From the NCBI GenBank assembly GCA_900549945.1, contig URQJ01000091.1:1-7510 (forward strand): a stretch of 7,510 bases of DNA, given 5' to 3'. Both the position numbers and the translations under genes were made by a program. The DNA comes from an uncultured Oscillospiraceae bacterium (GTDB taxonomy: Bacteria > Bacillota > Clostridia > Oscillospirales > Acutalibacteraceae). Shown in pieces: positions 5,395-7,510 of this stretch (its first letter is position 1; every line of letters starts with the position of its first letter). Below the pieces are notes generated by a model. The model was not told the DNA's origin. It was given only the letters and a program-made list of their open reading frames with translations, and made no database searches.

Positions 5395-6516
5395 TCATTT
5401 TTCCGCCTTCTGCGCCGCCTTAAAGGCGCGTCCCGCGGCATTCTGCTCGCGCATTGTACGGAGAAACGCCTCGCGCGACACGCAGGCGGGCTTGTGTGTC
5501 CACTCCGTCGTCTGCACGAATTTATCCGCCATCCGCTCGAATTCCTCCTCGCCGACCTCGATGTCGTCGAAGCAGACCGGCAGGCCGACCGAGGCGTTGA
5601 ACCGCATGATGCGCGCTGTCTCCTCCGCCTCCCCCGCATAGCGCAACAGGCACAGCACGCCGAGCGATACGATCTCCCCGTGCAGGTGGCTGTGGCCGCG
5701 CTTCGTCACCGTCGCGCCGTAATAGACGCAGTGCGCCAGCGAGGAATTGTAGTAATACCCGTCCACCGTTGTCATCATATTCGAGACAATGCCCGTGGAC
5801 ACGATGATGTCGAGCGTGACCTGCTCGAGCGCAAAGGTGGCCTTTTTTGCGCGGATCGCTTCCAGTGCCGCCGCGCCGTACTCGACGAGCGGGTCCGTGC
5901 AGACGCGGCTGACCTGCCTGCCCATCAGCGGCGTGTGGGAAAGGGCGTCGTCCTGCGAGGCAAAGACCGCCTCGCACTCCTTGCTCAGCGCATCGCCGAT
6001 GCCGGCCCACAGGAGCGGCTCCGGCGAATCCGCGATCACCGCGGAGTTGATGAAGCAGTGGTTCGCGAGCTTCGGGTAATAGTATTCGCGGAACGTGCCG
6101 TCCGCATTGTAGATCACGGAGATCGCCGTGACCGGCGCGCAGTTCGAGGCGACGGTCGGAAATGTAAACAGCGGCTTATCCAGCTTGTCCGCCACGTATT
6201 TGACCGTATCGCAGGCGCGCCCGCCGCCGACGGCAAAGAGCATATCCGCCGCCTGCACCGTGGGGTCGGCGATCAGGCGGCCGCCGTTCTCATAGGTCGA
6301 ATCGCCGCCGTATGGAATAAAGCCGATCAGCTTTACGCCGGAGCCCGCAACGCCTTCGAGCAGAAAGGGCTTTGCCTTTCCCATCGCCGTTTCGCCGCCG
6401 ATGACAACTGCCGTCCGCCCGAAAAAGCGGGTGACCTGCGGGATCTCCTTATAACAATCCGCGCCGATGGAATAGCTCGGCAGATACACGCTGTAGTTCG
6501 ATTGATATTCATTCAT
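5395..6516 (-). CDS. Iron-containing alcohol dehydrogenase / glycerol-dehydrogenase-like, complete copy
   Basis: This is a predicted cytoplasmic NAD(H)-dependent, metal-dependent dehydrogenase of 373 residues, close to the usual length of GldA-type enzymes. The N-terminal nucleotide-binding half contains FAVGGGRACDTVK (94-106, with Gly97-99, Asp103 and Lys106) and the conserved TFPTVASNCAP (118-128). The C-terminal helical half carries the three expected metal ligands: Asp175 in WAGIGDALSK, His262 in SSLAHCVYYG and His279 in HLHGE. In glycerol dehydrogenases the equivalents hold Zn2+. The start is ATG with AGGTGA (6523-6528) 6 nt upstream. It lies 56 nt downstream of a homologous gene on the same strand, so the two form an operon from tandem duplication. 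Substrates known for this group include glycerol/dihydroxyacetone and 2-hydroxy/2-oxo acids; the sequence does not decide between them. A terminator follows. Confidence 0.9.
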   Translation of the reverse strand: MNEYQSNYSVYLPSYSIGADCYKEIPQVTRFFGRTAVVIGGETAMGKAKPFLLEGVAGSGVKLIGFIPYGGDSTYENGGRLIADPTVQAADMLFAVGGGRACDTVKYVADKLDKPLFTFPTVASNCAPVTAISVIYNADGTFREYYYPKLANHCFINSAVIADSPEPLLWAGIGDALSKECEAVFASQDDALSHTPLMGRQVSRVCTDPLVEYGAAALEAIRAKKATFALEQVTLDIIVSTGIVSNMMTTVDGYYYNSSLAHCVYYGATVTKRGHSHLHGEIVSLGVLCLLRYAGEAEETARIMRFNASVGLPVCFDDIEVGEEEFERMADKFVQTTEWTHKPACVSREAFLRTMREQNAAGRAFKAAQKAEK

Positions 6517-6572
6517 ATAAATTCACCTGTTCCCTATCTTAAACACCACACTGTTTTCCTATGGCCGCCCGC

Positions 6573-7510
6573 TCAGGCGCGGACCGCGTTGAACGCCTCC
6601 AGCTCCATTACGGCGTCTACAATCATTTCCTTTGTTACCGTGTAGGGGTAAACGCGCACGTCGATGCCCTGCAGCGCCTTCTCCGCAACGGCCTCGAGGT
6701 CAGCCGGCTTCGCATGAATATCGGCAAGGCGCGTCGGAAGCCCCATCGCACGGTTAAAGGCAAATACCTTGTCACGCTCCTCGAGCTGCCCGTCCGCCGT
6801 GAGCAGAACGAGGATGCCGTAAGCGACGACCTCACCGTGCAGGTGGTGGTTCTCCTCCGTGCTCTTCAAAATCGTAAAGCCGTTGTAGACCGCGTGCGCG
6901 AGACCCGTTGTGTAATCGACCTGCACGAAATTCGAGACGAGGCCCGTGGAGACAATGATGCCGAGAATAACCTCGGTCAGCTCGTAGGTAACCGCGTGGG
7001 CGCGGCAGTCGCGCAGCGCCTTCTCGCCCCAGCGGAGCATCGGCGCGGCACACATGGTGCTCAGCGCGATGCCCATCGCATCGGAATGGGCGGGCGTGTC
7101 ATTGCGGGAGGAAACCGTGCACTCATAGTGCTTCGCCATCGTATCGCCGATGCCGGCCCAGAGGTATTTATCCGGCGCATCCGCAATGATCTGCGTGTCA
7201 ATAAAGATGTGATTCGGCGGGATCTTCGAGAAAGAATACTCGCGCAGGCTGCCGTCCGGATGGTAGAGGATGCCGAGGCTCGTGCAGGCGGCGCAGGTGG
7301 AGGCGATCGTCGGGAATGTGAAGAACGGGCGGTCCGTGCTGTGGGCGAGCACCTTGCAGGTGTCGATCGCCTTTCCGCCGCCGACGGCGAAAATCATATC
7401 CGCTTCCGCAACCTGCGGCGCGAGCATTTCTATATTCTCCACAGAAGCCTCGCCGCCATACCAGAACGGCCCGATGATTTCGAGGCCGGCTGCCTGCGCC
7501 GCCGCGATGA
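6573..7510 (-). CDS. Iron-containing alcohol dehydrogenase / glycerol-dehydrogenase-like, 5' partial
   Basis: This second member of the same family is cut by the right window edge. The frame is open through base 7510, and the 22 codons upstream of the internal GTG at 7442 encode in-family sequence (GLEIIGPFWYGGEAS, matching VKLIGFIPYGGDS of the neighbour), so 7442 is not the start; about 50 residues are missing. Counting from the codon at 7442, FAVGGGKAIDTCK spans 18-30, TFPTIASTCAA follows at 42-52, and the metal ligands are Asp100 (WAGIGDTMAK), His184 (GLAHAVYNG) and His203 (HLHGE). All catalytic features are intact. It differs from its neighbour in the substrate-side loops: two more residues between the histidines, three fewer between Asp and the first His. 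It is the upstream gene of the pair; its promoter lies outside the window. Confidence 0.9.
   Translation of the reverse strand, partial: IAAAQAAGLEIIGPFWYGGEASVENIEMLAPQVAEADMIFAVGGGKAIDTCKVLAHSTDRPFFTFPTIASTCAACTSLGILYHPDGSLREYSFSKIPPNHIFIDTQIIADAPDKYLWAGIGDTMAKHYECTVSSRNDTPAHSDAMGIALSTMCAAPMLRWGEKALRDCRAHAVTYELTEVILGIIVSTGLVSNFVQVDYTTGLAHAVYNGFTILKSTEENHHLHGEVVAYGILVLLTADGQLEERDKVFAFNRAMGLPTRLADIHAKPADLEAVAEKALQGIDVRVYPYTVTKEMIVDAVMELEAFNAVRA

Noticed and set aside
5182..6645. Long + strand open frame of 487 codons
   Set aside because: It is antisense to the complete dehydrogenase gene, highly arginine-rich, crosses a terminator hairpin and both gene ends, and shows no domain.
7440..7442. 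GTG as the start of the second dehydrogenase
   Set aside because: The frame continues to the window edge with sequence homologous to the neighbouring copy, so the true start is outside the window.

Overview
The window looks like chromosomal DNA of a fairly GC-rich Gram-positive anaerobe, most likely a Clostridia / Oscillospiraceae-type gut Firmicute. This is an inference from four things: strong AGGAGG-type ribosome binding sites, frequent GTG starts, an LplABC-type sugar ABC transporter with a lipoprotein binding protein and no ATPase of its own, and AT-rich intergenic palindromes in otherwise GC-rich DNA. No rRNA, tRNA, CRISPR array, insertion sequence or phage gene was seen.

Layout, left to right. 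(1) Positions 1-666 on the + strand hold the 3' part of a Cof/HAD-IIB sugar-phosphatase-like gene whose start lies outside the window. (2) Positions 667-1041 are a convergent noncoding gap with a probable bidirectional terminator. (3) Positions 1042-4793 are a minus-strand three-gene operon, transcribed right to left: LplB-like permease, LplC-like permease, then the solute-binding lipoprotein. (4) Positions 4794-5394 form a 601-base regulatory region. Read in the direction of transcription it carries the terminator of the upstream dehydrogenase unit, an isolated perfect palindrome, an AT-rich tract, a near-consensus promoter (TTGACT, 17 bases, TATGAT), and a predicted leader of about 240 nt. 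The leader holds two abutting perfect palindromes, a composite stem-loop with competing pairings and a GC-rich hairpin. (5) Positions 5395-6516 and 6573-7510 are two tandem, divergent iron-containing alcohol dehydrogenase / glycerol-dehydrogenase-like genes on the minus strand; the second runs off the right edge.

The likely theme is carbohydrate or polyol use. A CUT1-type importer brings in an oligosaccharide or similar solute, energised by an ATPase encoded elsewhere. The dehydrogenase pair would interconvert a polyol or hydroxy-acid with its keto form using NAD(H). The HAD protein may dephosphorylate sugar phosphates. The dehydrogenases and the transporter appear to be separate transcription units, so a joint pathway is only a neighbourhood inference.

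The genes are of ordinary families. The least explained part is the transporter leader (about 4794-5033), whose stacked palindromes and alternative RNA folds do not match any riboswitch class I recognise.
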